This document shows, one piece after another, positions 62,909 to 64,000 of a DNA stretch of 64,000 nucleotides. This DNA is from RYN-133 sp963754285. Its GTDB lineage: Bacteria; Actinomycetota; Actinomycetes; Mycobacteriales; Jatrophihabitantaceae. The number at the start of each line of letters is the position of its first letter. Within the stretch, counting starts at the first letter, position 1. The notes beneath the pieces were generated by a model. It had not been told where the DNA came from and did no database searches. It worked only from the letters and a program-made list of their open reading frames with translations. Position numbers and translations under genes: made by a program. The stretch spans positions 1-64,000 of the forward strand of contig CAVWFN010000014.1 of NCBI GenBank assembly GCA_963754285.1. Reading direction: 5' to 3'.

Positions 62909-63544
62909 ATGCCAGGAGGCCCCGTCTCGTCGACGTATCGGTTCGTCATGCTGCTCGCGACCCCGATCGTGCGGTGGTGGGGACGCCTTCGAGTGCACGG
63001 TCTGGAGTTGTTGAACACTCCGGAACCGCTGTTGCTTTTCGCGAACCACGACAGCCGCTGGGATCCGCTGGTCGCCGGAGTGGCCGCGCGCGGGGTGCAG
63101 ATCCGCGCACTCGCCAAGTCCTCGTTGTGGGACAACCGCGTCCTGGCGGCGATCCTGAACGGAATGGGCCAGATCCCGGTCGAGCGGGGGCGCGGCGACC
63201 TCACCGCGCTGTCGGCGGCCATCGAGCAGTTGCAGGACGGCGGCTGTGTGGGCGTGTTTCCTGAAGGCACGATCTCGCGCGGTCAGGTGATGAAACCGCA
63301 CAGCGGCGCGGGGCGGCTCGCGATCGCGGTGCCGACGGCGCGCGTCTTGGGCCTGCGCATCACCGGGGCGGTCGGAATAGCGCGGTTCCCGCGTCGTCCG
63401 CGCATCACCGTCACCTTCTTCGAGCCGTCCGGAGGTCAGGCCGCCGAGGGAGAGAGCGCGATCAAGCTGACCCGCCGCGTCATGGCCGACGTTCGCAGCG
63501 AAGCCCCCTTCGTCAGTGCGAAACGCGCGAAATCTGCCACCTGA
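62909..63544 (+). CDS. 1-acyl-glycerol-phosphate acyltransferase family (PlsC)
   Basis: A 211-residue membrane-associated acyltransferase. Motif I is LLFANHDSRWDPLVAG (NHxxxxD), motif II IPVERGRGD, and motif III GVFPEGTISRG. A hydrophobic N-terminus (FVMLLATPIVRWWGRL) anchors it. It transfers acyl groups to lysophospholipids; the substrate is not defined. ATG 62909 is chosen over GTG 62885. Confidence 0.9.
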   Translation: MPGGPVSSTYRFVMLLATPIVRWWGRLRVHGLELLNTPEPLLLFANHDSRWDPLVAGVAARGVQIRALAKSSLWDNRVLAAILNGMGQIPVERGRGDLTALSAAIEQLQDGGCVGVFPEGTISRGQVMKPHSGAGRLAIAVPTARVLGLRITGAVGIARFPRRPRITVTFFEPSGGQAAEGESAIKLTRRVMADVRSEAPFVSAKRAKSAT

Positions 63545-63548
63545 GCGG

Positions 63549-63995
63549 TCAGCGCCGCTGGTGACACAAGCTGTGTCCGTCCGGACAGAGGTAGTAGGCG
63601 ATCCCGGGCTCGAGCGGCGTTCGTCCCAGGATGCGGTAATCGATGCCAGCCTTGCCAGAAGCCAGCGTGATCACCCACGGCGCGGTGAACGTCCAACCGC
63701 CGTCGTAGCCCGCGAACACGTCGTTGGCGCCGGCCGCGTAGCCGGCGCGAAATGCATCCCGTGCGATGTGCCGGTCCTTGGCGGCCAGTTCGGCACCGAT
63801 CTGGAACGCGCGTCCTTGTTCGCGTCCTTGTGCGGCGCCGTCTCGCAGCCCGTCGATGTAGGTGCCGATCGATACCCGTGGTGCGTGCGACGTCGGTGCG
63901 GTGGCGCGTCCGAGCAGGAACAACGCTGCCCCGATCGCCAGCGCGACAACGACGATCGCCAACACCTTCACGTGGCGTTTGATCACCGGATTCAC
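63549..63995 (-). CDS. Membrane-anchored hypothetical protein
   Basis: A 148-residue protein with an N-terminal membrane segment (VLAIVVVALAIGAALFLLG), then a charged helical region (IDGLRDGAAQGREQGRAFQIGAELAAKDRHIARDAFRAGYAAGANDVFAGYDGGW) and a C-terminal CPDGHSLC pair of cysteines. No family is recognised. GTG 63995 lies at the window edge, so a more upstream start beyond the window is possible. Convergent with plsC by 4 bp. Confidence 0.7.
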   Translation of the reverse strand: MNPVIKRHVKVLAIVVVALAIGAALFLLGRATAPTSHAPRVSIGTYIDGLRDGAAQGREQGRAFQIGAELAAKDRHIARDAFRAGYAAGANDVFAGYDGGWTFTAPWVITLASGKAGIDYRILGRTPLEPGIAYYLCPDGHSLCHQRR

Positions 63996-64000
63996 CCCGC

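Noticed and set aside
60443..63301. 952-codon minus-strand frame joined to the GH6 gene
   Set aside because: Only the part from ATG 61624 with a signal peptide is real; the rest is out of frame with the FAD oxidoreductase and antisense to plsC.

Overview
The window is one piece of a high-GC actinobacterial chromosome: GTG starts are common, genes overlap as ATGA or GTGA, and third codon positions are rich in G and C. From about 1.4 to 32 kb the gene order follows two Mycobacterium tuberculosis blocks. The first is Rv1691-Rv1713 (TPR protein, glycerol-phosphate phosphatase, tlyA, nadK, recN, steA, steB, pyrG, Nudix, xerD, parA, scpA, scpB, rluB, cmk, der). The second is Rv1822-Rv1832 (CDP-alcohol transferase, DUF881, sbp, DUF881, gcvH, FHA protein, MerR, bifunctional nuclease, MerR, gcvP). 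A Frankineae-type soil actinomycete is plausible, but the species cannot be read from the sequence.

Layout. 1-112: end of a 5S rRNA and its terminator. 0.15-18.4 kb: housekeeping genes for translation, NAD, repair, division, pyrimidines and chromosome segregation, starting with a TPR protein that carries thirteen 9-residue repeats. 18.4-19.7 kb: a SigE-type ECF sigma factor and a membrane partner, wedged between aroH and cmk. 19.9-25.1 kb: cmk-der, tRNA-Pro(GGG), and an envelope/glycine-cleavage operon. 25.1-25.4 kb: a gene-free stretch with a striking cluster of DnaA-box-like sites. 25.4-30.1 kb: FHA protein, two MerR regulators, nuclease, orphan histidine kinase. 30.1-33.2 kb: glycine riboswitch and gcvP, the latter with a late frameshift.

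From 33 kb the content is accessory: a frameshifted methyltransferase with a peroxidase, a Mo-oxidoreductase/cytochrome b pair, a second SigE-type sigma/anti-sigma pair, a LuxR regulator, a form II CO-dehydrogenase-like operon, an MFS exporter, and two tandem secreted beta-propeller paralogues. At 55-56.6 kb is an ECF41 sigma factor with its carboxymuconolactone-decarboxylase partner and recognisable ECF41 promoter motifs between them.

The most interesting unit is 56.58-60.41 kb. It encodes a SLOG-domain protein with four membrane helices (SLATT/DUF4231-like), a TIR-domain protein whose N-terminus looks like a shrunken Hsp70/actin-type fold, and a membrane-anchored NTF2-like domain that overlaps the TIR gene in another frame. 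It ends in a perfect 18-bp hairpin. This combination resembles nucleotide-sensing, NAD-depleting conflict systems and may be an undescribed variant. The window closes with a secreted GH6 cellulase, an FAD oxidoreductase, a PlsC acyltransferase and a membrane-anchored hypothetical.
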